Source: Planktothrix sp. PCC 11201
GTDB taxonomy: Bacteria; Cyanobacteriota; Cyanobacteriia; Cyanobacteriales; Microcoleaceae
Reading direction: 5' to 3'
DNA: 64,000 nucleotides
Assembly: GCF_900009135.1 (NCBI RefSeq)
Contig: NZ_LT797703.1
Span: forward strand, 98,166-162,165
A program made the position numbers and the translations under genes. Positions 50,801 through 60,364 of the stretch are shown piece by piece. Within the stretch, counting starts at the first letter, position 1. Each line of letters begins with the position of its first letter. The notes under the pieces are model-generated. The model was not told the origin of the DNA, ran no database searches, and saw only the letters and a list, made by a program, of their open reading frames with translations.

Positions 50801-53191
50801 ATGAGTAGTAGTCATCATCTTGTTTTTCCTCCCCGGACTTACTCTGGGGAATCCCTTACCACCTCTGAGGTTTTAACTCAACTGAATTCTCCTAACCGGG
50901 ATTTTGCTGTTGGGAATGATTTGCTGATGTTTTTGGCTATACAAGCTCTACAAAGACAAGTTCCCCCCCGTCTCAAAGCTTTTGATGATTTTGCTCCCGA
51001 AATTCAACGGGAAATCTCCAACTATTTTGGCAGTTATCAACAGACTTGTATTTTGATCAATCAATTATTAATAACCGTTGAAAATCTGAATATTATCACT
51101 CAATATTGCCAGCAAAGTCCCCTAGGGAAAAAACTACCCAACGCTTTATATATTCATCGTTCAGCCTTAAATGAGTTAAATATTGTATTAAGACTATACG
51201 AACAATTAAGTCGTTTTTATTTACCATCATTAAAACCCTTTACTCTAATTAAATTTCATACCAATCAATCATTGATTTCTTATTTATTTTATCCTGATTT
51301 TGATCAAGATCCCCATCCTGCCTTAACAGCTAGTTTTCAAGTGAATGTTAAAACCGGACAGGTAAATATTATGGATTATTCTAATAGTGATAATCCTCCG
51401 ATTCTGCATCGAAAAGAAACCTTTATTACGCCTAATTATCCCAATTATCAAAAGTTTAAACAACTCACCAAAACCGAAGAAAGATTAGGATTATTAGAAA
51501 TACCTAAACTTTCATCCCTTCAGGAATTTATTCACTCAGAAACTCGTTTATACCGAACCATTGGAACTCGCAAAGGTTGGCAACAACACCTACATAAACA
51601 TGGGGTAGAAATCCATGATCATCGGGTGATGAAACTTTCAGAAATTACCAATAATTTAACCGAATTTAATTCGGAAAATGCCTTACATTTTTCACCCAAA
51701 ATTGAACGTCATCGCGCCGCCATTCCCCGTAAACATTTATCCCGTCCGGTGCGTTTAGCCCTAGAAGCGGAAGTGTTTCAAGAACATAGCACTTTTTTTG
51801 ATTATGGTTGTGGATATGGGGGGGATATTCAACGATTAACAGAACAGGGGTATACAGGGAGCGGATGGGATCCTTATTATTCTCCCCAAACTCCCCAAAT
51901 AGAATCCGATATTGTGAATTTGGGGTATGTGATTAATGTGATTGAATGTCAAAACGAACGACGGGAAGCCTTAATTCAAGCCTGGAATTTAGCTCAAAAA
52001 GTCCTAATTGTTGCAGCCCAAGTATTAGTAGATGCTCAAGAAAAAGGGATTATGGTGTATGGGGATGGGGTGATTACCAGTCGCAATACCTTTCAAAAAT
52101 ATTATCAACAGGAAGAACTCAAAGTTTATATTGATCAAGTCTTAAATGTTGATGCAATTCCCTTAGATTTAGGGATTTATATTGTGTTTCGGGATGAGAG
52201 CGAAGCCGAAAAATTTCGAGCCTCTCGCTTCCGATCTCGGTTAACTTCTCCCCGAATTCGTTTAACTTTGAAACGGTTTGAAGATTATCAAGAATTACTT
52301 CAACCGTTAATTGAATTTATCAGCGATCGCGGTCGTTTACCCGTGGAAACCGAACTTCCAGAAGCCGAACAACTGCAACAGGAATTTGGCAGTTTGAAAC
52401 GAGCTTTTCAAATTATTTTACAAGTTACAAATCCCGAAGAATGGGACGTAATTGCCCATAAACGCCGTCAGGATTTACTGGTTTATATTGCCTTAAGTCG
52501 ATTTAGTCGCCGTCCGAAACTGTTTCAACTTTCAGAAGCAATGAAAAATGATATAAAAGGTTTATTCGGTAGTTATAGAAAATCTTGTGATTTAGCAGAT
52601 TTAATGTTATATACTCTGGGTGATCCTAAAATCATTGCCAACCATTGCCAAAACAGTGAAGTGGGTCAAAAACGAGCCAATTCCCTCTGGATTCATATTT
52701 GCGCACTGGAAAAACTATCTCCATTACTGCGACTCTATGAAGGATGTGCTAGTCAAACCCTGGGTCGTCCTGAAGGGGCAAACTTAATTAAGTTTCATAT
52801 CAAAACTCCCAAAATTTCCTATTTATTTTCCCCCGATTTTGATCTCGAAACCCATCCGACCCTGAGTAACTGTATGCAAATTGACCTGCGGGATCTTCAT
52901 GTCAGCTATCAAACCTATGATGGCCCCAACCCCCCAATTTTGCATCGCAAACACACCTTGGTCACCCCAGACTATCCCCACCATCAACAGTTGGTAAAAC
53001 TCTCTGACCAAGAGGAAAAATGGGGACTGTTCGATAACTTTGGATTGATTCAAACGCGCCTGGGTTGGTTAAAATGTTTAGAAGATCATTGTGCTCAAAT
53101 CAGGGGTTATCGTGTCTACTGGCGTACAGATGCCGATCCTTATCGGGTGAAATTATTACGTTCTGCTCGTCGGAATCGTAATAAATTATAG
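50801..53191 (+). CDS. DNA phosphorothioation-associated methyltransferase with duplicated flanking domain
   Basis: A 796-residue protein. The centre (about 300-470) is a SAM methyltransferase-like part with HRAAIPRKHLSRPVRLALE and FDYGCGYGGD (SAM-binding, about 332), then GWDPY, matching the family annotated as DNA phosphorothioation-associated putative methyltransferase. Residues about 40-270 and 555-765 are a duplicated domain: both have FGSY..(T/S)C, LIKFH, ISYLF.PDFD..HP.L and NPPILHRK..(T/I)TP.YP. No dnd genes lie here, so it may be an orphan. The start at 50801 is ATG; ACATGGGGG region precedes. Confidence 0.82.
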   Translation: MSSSHHLVFPPRTYSGESLTTSEVLTQLNSPNRDFAVGNDLLMFLAIQALQRQVPPRLKAFDDFAPEIQREISNYFGSYQQTCILINQLLITVENLNIITQYCQQSPLGKKLPNALYIHRSALNELNIVLRLYEQLSRFYLPSLKPFTLIKFHTNQSLISYLFYPDFDQDPHPALTASFQVNVKTGQVNIMDYSNSDNPPILHRKETFITPNYPNYQKFKQLTKTEERLGLLEIPKLSSLQEFIHSETRLYRTIGTRKGWQQHLHKHGVEIHDHRVMKLSEITNNLTEFNSENALHFSPKIERHRAAIPRKHLSRPVRLALEAEVFQEHSTFFDYGCGYGGDIQRLTEQGYTGSGWDPYYSPQTPQIESDIVNLGYVINVIECQNERREALIQAWNLAQKVLIVAAQVLVDAQEKGIMVYGDGVITSRNTFQKYYQQEELKVYIDQVLNVDAIPLDLGIYIVFRDESEAEKFRASRFRSRLTSPRIRLTLKRFEDYQELLQPLIEFISDRGRLPVETELPEAEQLQQEFGSLKRAFQIILQVTNPEEWDVIAHKRRQDLLVYIALSRFSRRPKLFQLSEAMKNDIKGLFGSYRKSCDLADLMLYTLGDPKIIANHCQNSEVGQKRANSLWIHICALEKLSPLLRLYEGCASQTLGRPEGANLIKFHIKTPKISYLFSPDFDLETHPTLSNCMQIDLRDLHVSYQTYDGPNPPILHRKHTLVTPDYPHHQQLVKLSDQEEKWGLFDNFGLIQTRLGWLKCLEDHCAQIRGYRVYWRTDADPYRVKLLRSARRNRNKL

Positions 53192-53273
53192 ATTTTACCC
53201 CCGATATCTTTGTTCATCAATAGCCAATTTATTGTCGAGTCAGGCTAACAAGAATTAGATTAAACATTAAACA

Positions 53274-54071
53274 ATGGATATTAAACAATTACTAGAAAAA
53301 TACACCCACGGGGAAAGGGATTTTCGAGGCGCTATTTTAATTGGGATTCAACTCAATGGCGTTGATTTAAGTAGTGTCGATTTAAGTGGAGCAAATCTGA
53401 TTAATGCCGACTTGCAAGAAGCGGATTTAAGCGAAGCCGATTTGACCGGAGTCAACCTAATTAATGCTAACTTAAGTGGTGCTGATTTAAGTGGTTCGGA
53501 TCTAAGCCGTGCCTATCTGAATGGAGCTAAATTAGTTGGTGCTTATCTCAACCGCACCCATTTAATTAATACCTATTTAAGTGGAGCCAATTTAATTTAT
53601 ACTAAACTAATTGGGGCAAATTTAACCGGGGCTAATCTCACTAATGTTAAATTAATTAATGCGAATTTGACTCGAGCAGTTTTGACCAATGCTAATCTCA
53701 CCGGAGTTAATTTAATTGGGGCTGATCTCAAAAGTGCTAACCTTTTAGGGGCTGATCTCAGGGGAGCAAATTTAAGTGGAACCTTAATTGATGAAACTAC
53801 CCAACTGAGTGACAAATGGCGACTGGTTCAAGAAATTGTCACCCAAGGGGGAATAGAACGGGATTTACGTTATGCAGATTTGAAAGAAACTAACTTAATT
53901 GGAGCCAATTTAACCCGGGCTAATTTAAGTCATGCAGATTTAAGCGGTTCTAATTTAAGTGGAATTTATCTCACCGATACTATTATCGAAAACGCTAAAT
54001 TTGTCGGTGTGGTGGGACTTTCTCCTGAAGCTAAACTCAACCTCAAACAACGCGGGGCTATCTTAGATTAG
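53274..54071 (+). CDS. Pentapeptide-repeat protein
   Basis: A 265-residue protein made almost wholly of A(D/N)LXX pentapeptide repeats (about 20-250), such as ADLSEADLTGVNLINANLSG. Such proteins form a right-handed quadrilateral beta-helix and act as scaffolds or, in a few cases, DNA-gyrase mimics. One break near residue 180-200 (TTQLSDKWRLVQEIVTQGG) interrupts the repeats, a common feature. No further role can be assigned. Confidence 0.93.
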   Translation: MDIKQLLEKYTHGERDFRGAILIGIQLNGVDLSSVDLSGANLINADLQEADLSEADLTGVNLINANLSGADLSGSDLSRAYLNGAKLVGAYLNRTHLINTYLSGANLIYTKLIGANLTGANLTNVKLINANLTRAVLTNANLTGVNLIGADLKSANLLGADLRGANLSGTLIDETTQLSDKWRLVQEIVTQGGIERDLRYADLKETNLIGANLTRANLSHADLSGSNLSGIYLTDTIIENAKFVGVVGLSPEAKLNLKQRGAILD

Positions 54072-54100
54072 GAATTAATTTACTCCTGAGCAATCTCTAC

Positions 54101-56698
54101 CTAACTTTTAATTTTATTCAAGACTTGTAAATTCTGCCAAGCTTGAATAAAGTTCCCCTGTAGGAGTTGAGAAACCCCGACTAAAACCTTAAATTCAGGT
54201 TGATTGGGGTTTAACTCTAAAGCTGGTTTTAGGGCCTGTTCTGCTAATTTTGCTTGTAAATTATACAGATAAACAAACCCTAAATAGGCGTGAGCATTGG
54301 GATTTTTACTATCAAGTTGAGTTACTATTTTTAAGGCTGCGATCGCACCTTCAGCATCCTGTTGTAAAACATTAGCCAAAGCCAAATTATAAGCAAAATC
54401 TAATCGATTAGGCTCCTGTTTTAAGCGATATTCTAAGGCTTTTTCCGCTTGAATTGTATAGTCTTGAGTCGGATCATATTGATTAATTCTTCCCACCTGA
54501 GCAAAAATCGGATCTAACCCCTTAATTCCTGCGGGTAAATTAACGGTTAATAGTCTTAACTGCGTCACTAAATCTAACTCGGGGGCGGCGACGGGAGGCG
54601 TTTTAGGATCAATTTTTAAGGTAATATTAGGGGTGTTAATTTTATAGTTTTTCCCCGTTTCTCGGTTCAAATAAGTGGCTTCTAATTGATAATTTCCTGG
54701 AATCAAATCAACCGGAGGAAACATCGCCATTCGTTCCGTGACTTGATAACTTTGATTCGGTGCATCCCCATATAATTGTCCTGTTCCTATCCCATGATCA
54801 TGAATCCAAGATGATAAACCTTTGGGGTTAGAAGGAGTTAACTTCCAATTTAAAATCACAATTCCCTGCTGCAAATCCTGTAACGATCCTCGCCATTGAT
54901 AAGTAACAGGAACCGGAAGACCAGGAGGGGCTTGAGTCGGAATTAAAACCCGTTCTAACTCTATTTTGGGAATCGATTCTTTTATAGGTAAAACTTCTAC
55001 AAAGGGAATAATTCTTTCATATAAATTCAAAAAACTATTATCGGGTAATAGCCATTGTTGATTCAGCTTAAATTCGGGACTGGTTTCTAAGGTTTGCATC
55101 GTCATTTGTTGAGCATCCTGTACCCGATTTACTGAACCCTGTTGTCCGGTTTTAGTCACAAACCAAGACATTGATCGCACATCTTGTAAAACATGATTTT
55201 TATTCGTTCCCACCTGTCTCCCGTGAACCTGAGAACCTTGTAATGAACCATAATAGTTTAAGTTATGTTGATTAATTTCTGGCGTTGAAGGTAATACTCC
55301 TAAATTGCTTTTTAAATAGGGTTGTGATGCAATCATAGCAGTAATTACTTGTTCATGGGGCCAAGGGTTTCCTAAATAAACATGATGTTCATTTCCCGGG
55401 TTGAAAGTTCTAATTACCTGTCTAACCGGATAACTGCCAATTGGCCATAAATTAAACATCATTAATATTATCCCTAAACCCAAGGTTCCCCACCGAATTT
55501 GGCGCCCCCAACCTTGAGGAAATAAGGTTAAAAAATAGGCTAAAACAATCGCTAAAACCGGGAGTAAGGGTAAACTATAGCGGAAATCTTTGTTAGGGTT
55601 TAGGGAGCAGAGGAGATATCCCCCAAACCAAAATATTGCTAACCATTTTAAGGATATCCAGTTTAATTCTAACTTTGAGAAATGTTCAAAGGGATGATGC
55701 TGTTGATTCCAAGACAAAGAATAGTGTTTAATAATATAGAATAAAAGACCAATAATCGGAATAATTAATAGGGGGAAAGAAACATGGGCGGGCAGTAATT
55801 TAAAATAATATGTCCAAGCATCTAAACTGGTTAAAGCCGGATCACCTTCGGCGATCGCCGAATCAAGCGTCGCTCGTTTTCCCGATGTTAACATTAATAA
55901 CCAATTGGTTCTCGCCCAAGGAAAAATAATCGCTATTGATAATAATAATCCTACGAATAATTGTAAAAATCGCTGCCATTGGCGTTTTTTTAAAACTCCT
56001 ACCGTCACCAACAATAGGGGAGTAAATAGGAAAAAAAGAGCCGTTTGTTTGGTTAAAAGAGCCAGCCCAAAGGTGAACCCAAATAGAATAGCCCACCGCC
56101 AAGAATAAGTTGGTTTTTTATCGGAATTATCAAGACCAGAAAACCACCATAAAGTCAAGCTATAGAAACTTAATGTCACCATAGCTGTTAACGGATAATC
56201 GAGCAAAAATTGTAACCGATGGTGATAAAGTCCGGGTAAAATTGCACAGATAGCCGTTGCCCAAAATCCTACGGAACGGTTAAATAATAGGGTTCCTAAA
56301 CCATAAACTGAAGCGAATAAAATAGCACTAAATAATAGATGAACTGCATTAGTTTGATCCGATCCAGTTCCTAATAAATTCTGAAAGGGAATAGTTAATA
56401 AATAGGTCAAGGGGGGAATTTTAGGGGACATCATCCACATCTGAGTCCACCAGTCCCCGGAAAACCATTGGGGGTGTTGCCAAACTTGCCAATAATTTAA
56501 AGCCTCATTCAGATAATCCGCCTGATCCCAAGCGGGAACAGACCAATCCATCCTAAACCAGAGGCGATCGCTCACCGCCACCACCAACCAAATTAAGCCA
56601 ACCCCAATGAGCTCTGCGGGGGGTTTGTTGTGCTTCATCGTTGTGCTTCCTAATAAGATTTGTGAACCCAAACCAGAGGGCTGAATCTCCAAAGTCAA
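54101..56698 (-). CDS. GT39-like membrane glycosyltransferase with TPR tail
   Basis: An 865-residue membrane protein. The N-terminal half has ten or more hydrophobic spans and an acidic WDQADYLNEA in the first loop, matching the PMT/ArnT (GT39) type with a metal- or donor-binding Asp. The region 550-700 is periplasmic (beta-sandwich-like), and the C-terminal ~150 residues are TPR-like (ALELNPNQPEFKVLVGVSQLL). The likely substrate is a polyprenyl-phosphate sugar transferred to a lipid or protein; the acceptor is unknown. Confidence 0.85.
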   Translation of the reverse strand: MTLEIQPSGLGSQILLGSTTMKHNKPPAELIGVGLIWLVVAVSDRLWFRMDWSVPAWDQADYLNEALNYWQVWQHPQWFSGDWWTQMWMMSPKIPPLTYLLTIPFQNLLGTGSDQTNAVHLLFSAILFASVYGLGTLLFNRSVGFWATAICAILPGLYHHRLQFLLDYPLTAMVTLSFYSLTLWWFSGLDNSDKKPTYSWRWAILFGFTFGLALLTKQTALFFLFTPLLLVTVGVLKKRQWQRFLQLFVGLLLSIAIIFPWARTNWLLMLTSGKRATLDSAIAEGDPALTSLDAWTYYFKLLPAHVSFPLLIIPIIGLLFYIIKHYSLSWNQQHHPFEHFSKLELNWISLKWLAIFWFGGYLLCSLNPNKDFRYSLPLLPVLAIVLAYFLTLFPQGWGRQIRWGTLGLGIILMMFNLWPIGSYPVRQVIRTFNPGNEHHVYLGNPWPHEQVITAMIASQPYLKSNLGVLPSTPEINQHNLNYYGSLQGSQVHGRQVGTNKNHVLQDVRSMSWFVTKTGQQGSVNRVQDAQQMTMQTLETSPEFKLNQQWLLPDNSFLNLYERIIPFVEVLPIKESIPKIELERVLIPTQAPPGLPVPVTYQWRGSLQDLQQGIVILNWKLTPSNPKGLSSWIHDHGIGTGQLYGDAPNQSYQVTERMAMFPPVDLIPGNYQLEATYLNRETGKNYKINTPNITLKIDPKTPPVAAPELDLVTQLRLLTVNLPAGIKGLDPIFAQVGRINQYDPTQDYTIQAEKALEYRLKQEPNRLDFAYNLALANVLQQDAEGAIAALKIVTQLDSKNPNAHAYLGFVYLYNLQAKLAEQALKPALELNPNQPEFKVLVGVSQLLQGNFIQAWQNLQVLNKIKS

Positions 56699-56827
56699 TT
56701 AATCAGAGGGTTTGAAGACCAAACCCCTAGAATAAAATACTATGATCGATGCCGATCAGAAAAAATTTCTTCGCCGGGGGGTTGCCAAACTCAATTCTAT
56801 TTGCTAGATTAGTGAAAGTGAAAACAA

Positions 56828-56900
<73 letters not shown>

Positions 56901-56925
56901 TCCTGAAAAATTAGACCGTTACTGA

Positions 56926-57360
56926 TCAACTCAGTGGCGGTCTAATTTTGTAATGGCGATAACGCCAATAGTCTTTGAGAATCCGATCATGGTCAAAACA
57001 GAGGTTTTGGGGGATTCTCCAGGGTTCAAAAAGTTCTAAATGTTTCGCATCATCCGCCGCCTGGGGTTCGCCAATTGCTGTGGCTAAAAAAACAACGCTA
57101 AGGGTATGTTGACGCGGATCTCGACTCGGATCGGAATACACATAAAATTGTTCAATTAACTCGATATCTAATCCCGTTTCTTCTTTTGCTTCCCGAATGG
57201 CGGCGGTTTCAACGGATTCTCCATAATCCACAAATCCCCCAGGAATTGCCCATCCAAAGGGCGGATTTTTGCGTTCAATTAATACAATGGGTCTAGCCGG
57301 GCGATCGCTTAATTCAATAATAATATCAACGGTGGGAGCAGGATTGCGATAATCAGTCAT
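56926..57360 (-). CDS. Nudix hydrolase
   Basis: A 144-residue Nudix enzyme with a complete box: [24 protein letters not shown] (GX5EX7REUXEEXGU), so it should hydrolyse a nucleotide-diphosphate derivative such as ADP-ribose or NADH. The size and the [18 protein letters not shown] segment match ADP-ribose-type Nudix proteins. The start codon lies within the heptamer repeat TCAGTTA at 57357. The exact substrate is not determinable. Confidence 0.93.
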   Translation of the reverse strand: MTDYRNPAPTVDIIIELSDRPARPIVLIERKNPPFGWAIPGGFVDYGESVETAAIREAKEETGLDIELIEQFYVYSDPSRDPRQHTLSVVFLATAIGEPQAADDAKHLELFEPWRIPQNLCFDHDRILKDYWRYRHYKIRPPLS

Positions 57361-57470
57361 CAGTTATCAGTTATCAGTTATCAGTTGTAGGGGCGGGTTC
57401 ATCGAGATGCGCGGTGATTCACTCATATCTAAAAGAATCCGCCCGTACCAGTTATCAGTTTAAGATTTTA
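57360..57470. repeat. TCAGTTA tandem repeat and palindrome GGGCGG..CCGCCC
   Basis: Four copies of TCAGTTA (57360-57386) precede GTAGGGGCGGGTTC; about 50 bases later GAATCCGCCCGTAC forms its inverse (57387 and about 57431-57448). Another CAGTTATCAGTTT follows. It is an inverted-repeat pair embedded in the heptamer array, of the GTAGGGG family. Confidence 0.7.
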
Positions 57471-57474
57471 CAGT

Positions 57475-58026
57475 TTAATTTAAACCATGGGATTGAGGTT
57501 TTAAAATAGTGGGAATTTTTTCTAAGATTTGGATAACAACCTGTTGCGGGATACCGCCAGCATTAATTGTAATTTCGAGATCGGCTTGATTGTACAGGGA
57601 TTGACGTTGTTTTAACAGGGTTTGTAATTGTTGTAACGGGTCGGGATGTTGTAATAAGGGTCGAGTCTGATCTTCTTTTAAACGGTTATAGAGTTCTTCC
57701 ACGGGAACATTCAGCCAAATAATCATTCCATGTCTGAGATAACTCCAATTCATTTGTTTAAGAATAATTCCTCCTCCCGTCGCCACCACAAATTTTTTAT
57801 AGGCACAAATTTCCGATAAAACTTGAGATTCTAACTCTCTAAAAACCGCTTCTCCTTCCGTGGCAAAGATATCAGTAATAGACCGATGGGTGGTTTGGCT
57901 AATTAGGTCATCGGTATCTATGAATCGATACCCTAACTGTTTGGCTAATAATCGACCAATGGTGCTTTTCCCTGACCCCATCATCCCAATTAAATAAATA
58001 TTGATGCCTTTTAACTGTTCTTGCAA
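57475..58026 (-). CDS. aroK: Shikimate kinase
   Basis: A 183-residue enzyme phosphorylating shikimate in aromatic amino acid synthesis. Walker A GMMGSGKSTIG (about 14-24), shikimate-binding FIDTDDLI, FRELE, and VATGGGI (about 82-88) and the lid RPLLQ are all present. Length matches AroK. It is on the minus strand upstream of the Nudix gene; the 115-base repeat region between them makes co-transcription uncertain. Confidence 0.96.
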   Translation of the reverse strand: MQEQLKGINIYLIGMMGSGKSTIGRLLAKQLGYRFIDTDDLISQTTHRSITDIFATEGEAVFRELESQVLSEICAYKKFVVATGGGIILKQMNWSYLRHGMIIWLNVPVEELYNRLKEDQTRPLLQHPDPLQQLQTLLKQRQSLYNQADLEITINAGGIPQQVVIQILEKIPTILKPQSHGLN

Positions 58027-58091
58027 AGTTGATAACTCCCCATTAAAAACGATTCTTTAGTATGTCATTTACTCTATTTTACACTAATTCT

Positions 58092-60257
58092 TTACAATTT
58101 CATCGTTAAACTAATCCGTTTTAACTTCTCATTAATTTCCATTACCCGCACCTTAACTACTTGTCCAACCTTAACAAATTTATTCGGATCATCGACAAAT
58201 TGATCGGCGATTTGGGAAATATGAACTAACCCATCTTGATGCACACCAATATCAACAAATGCGCCAAAAGCAACTACATTAGTCACACTTCCTTCTAATT
58301 CCATGCCGATTTTTAGATCGGATATTTCTTTAATTCCCTCTTTAAAGGTGGCATATTTAAACTCAGCCCGGGGATCGCGTCCGGGTTTTTCTAATTCGCT
58401 AATAATATCTTTTAAGGTAGGAATTCCGATGGTATCAGTAACATATTTATCCAGTTTAACGGATTTAATTTTATCCTTAAATTGACTGATATTATTTAAG
58501 GTAACTCCTACATCCTTCGCCATAATTTCCACAACGGGATAACTTTCGGGGTGAACTGCGGTATTGTCTAAAGGATTAACACCCCCTCTAATTCTTAAAA
58601 ATCCCGCCGCCTGTTGAAAGGCTTTAGGGCCTAATTTAGCAACTTTTAACAGTTCTTTTCGAGTTTTAAAGGCTCCATTTTCATTGCGATAATTGACAAT
58701 ATTCTGGGCAACTGTTGGGGTAATTCCTGATACAAAGGTTAATAATTCCTTGGAGGCGGTATTTAATTCCACTCCCACATAATTAACACAACTTTCAACA
58801 GTATCATCGAGTTTTTTCTTCAGTAATTTCTGATCTACATCATGTTGATATTGTCCGACACCAATGGACTTGGGATCAATTTTAACTAATTCTGCTAGGG
58901 GATCTTGTAACCGTCTTCCGATACTAATAGCGCCCCGCACCGTTAAGTCTAAATCGGGAAATTCCTGTCGGGCTACATCACTAGCAGAATAAATTGATGC
59001 ACCGGATTCATTCACCATAACTTTTATCGGTTTTCGGTCTAATTTAGCAATAATTTCCGTTACAAATTCATCGGTTTCTCGTCCGGCGGTGCCATTTCCG
59101 ATGGCGATTAATTCGATTTTATATTTATCAATTAATTGTTTAACTTTTTGCGCAGCTTCTTGACGTTGACCCGTCGCTTGATGGGGGAAAATCGTATGAT
59201 ATTCACAGAATTTTCCGGTTTCTGATAATACGGAAACTTTGCACCCAGTTCTAAATCCAGGGTCAATGGCTAAGGTAGGTTTCATTCCCGCCGGGGAAGC
59301 GAGTAATAATTCTCTTAAATTCGATTCAAAGGTTTTAATTGATTCCAAATCAGCGTAGGTTTTGCGATCGCCTCTAACTTCACTGATTAAAGAGGTTTTC
59401 ATTAACCGATTAAAGGCATCTTTTAACATCGGCTGATAGAATTTTCTAATAATAGGATTTTTAGTTTTAATTTCCTGAGATTCTAAATAGGACTGAACAA
59501 AATCTTGATCAAATTCAATCTCAACTTTTAAGATTCCCTCCGTTTCTCCTCGCAATAATGCCAACAAATTATGGGGTTTAATATCCTGTACATTTTCTCG
59601 ATATTGGCGGTACATTTCAAATTTAGTTGACCCTTCGGGATAGTCCTCTTTTACTAGGGAAACAAATACCCCTCGATTCATTAAATATTCTCTTAAATAG
59701 GCTCGTAAATTAGCTTTTTCGGATACAATTTCTGCTAAAATATCAGAAGCTCCATTTAATGCTTCTTCAATGGTTTTAACGCCTTTTTCTGCGGAAATAT
59801 ATTTTTCCGCTTCTGATTCTAAATCCGGGGTAGGGGAATTGGGTTGATTAAAATTAGCAATAAATTGGGCTAGGGGTTCTAATCCCTTTTCTTTAGCAAT
59901 GGTGGCGCGGGTTCGGCGTTTAGGTTTATAGGGTAAATATAAATCTTCTAATTCGGTTTTTTGTAAACAGGTTTCGATTTTTTCTCGAAGTTCATCGGTG
60001 AGTTTTTCTTGGGATGCGATCGCTTCTAAAATACTTTTTTTCCGGTCTTCCAATTCCGTTAAATAGGTATAACGTTCTGAAAGATCCCGCAGTTGAATTT
60101 CATCTAAGGAACCCGTTATTTCCTTGCGATATCGCGCTACAAAAGGAATGGTTGCACCCTCGGAAAACAGTTGTAGTGCGTTTTCTACCTGAAAGGGTTT
60201 AAGGGACAGTTCTTGAGCGAGAATTTGAGAAATATTGAGCATGGGATTCAGAATCAA
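58092..60257 (-). CDS. tex: Tex-family RNA-binding protein
   Basis: A 721-residue Tex (YqgF/HHH/S1) protein, thought to help transcription and RNA processing. The N-terminal HTH region (MLNISQILAQELSLKPFQVENAL), the YqgF-like RNase H-fold centre (LAIDPGFRTGCKVSVL), the helix-hairpin-helix region (SKELLTFVSGITPTVAQNIV), and C-terminal S1 domain (GSVTNVVAFGAFVDIGVHQDGLVHIS, about 650-720) are all clear. Its length is close to E. coli Tex (773). An in-frame start further upstream would be at 60257; the encoded MILNPMLN start may be MLN (60242). Confidence 0.96.
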   Translation of the reverse strand: MILNPMLNISQILAQELSLKPFQVENALQLFSEGATIPFVARYRKEITGSLDEIQLRDLSERYTYLTELEDRKKSILEAIASQEKLTDELREKIETCLQKTELEDLYLPYKPKRRTRATIAKEKGLEPLAQFIANFNQPNSPTPDLESEAEKYISAEKGVKTIEEALNGASDILAEIVSEKANLRAYLREYLMNRGVFVSLVKEDYPEGSTKFEMYRQYRENVQDIKPHNLLALLRGETEGILKVEIEFDQDFVQSYLESQEIKTKNPIIRKFYQPMLKDAFNRLMKTSLISEVRGDRKTYADLESIKTFESNLRELLLASPAGMKPTLAIDPGFRTGCKVSVLSETGKFCEYHTIFPHQATGQRQEAAQKVKQLIDKYKIELIAIGNGTAGRETDEFVTEIIAKLDRKPIKVMVNESGASIYSASDVARQEFPDLDLTVRGAISIGRRLQDPLAELVKIDPKSIGVGQYQHDVDQKLLKKKLDDTVESCVNYVGVELNTASKELLTFVSGITPTVAQNIVNYRNENGAFKTRKELLKVAKLGPKAFQQAAGFLRIRGGVNPLDNTAVHPESYPVVEIMAKDVGVTLNNISQFKDKIKSVKLDKYVTDTIGIPTLKDIISELEKPGRDPRAEFKYATFKEGIKEISDLKIGMELEGSVTNVVAFGAFVDIGVHQDGLVHISQIADQFVDDPNKFVKVGQVVKVRVMEINEKLKRISLTMKL

Positions 60258-60319
60258 CCGTGATTTTACCTAATCTTAATTATATCATATTTAATTCAAT
60301 GTCAGAAATCCGAATAATC

Positions 60320-60347
60320 GTAGGGGCGAGGCGCGCCTCGCCCCTAC
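60320..60347. repeat. Perfect 28-bp palindrome
   Basis: GTAGGGGCGAGGCG followed directly by its reverse complement, no loop. It belongs to the GTAGGGG family. It lies between two convergent-run minus-strand genes. Confidence 0.85.
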
Positions 60348-60364
60348 ACAGCCAATAATTTAAG

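Noticed and set aside
52823-53053. 76-residue minus-strand frame in the methyltransferase gene
   Set aside because: It lies wholly within the plus-strand coding sequence and has no family match.
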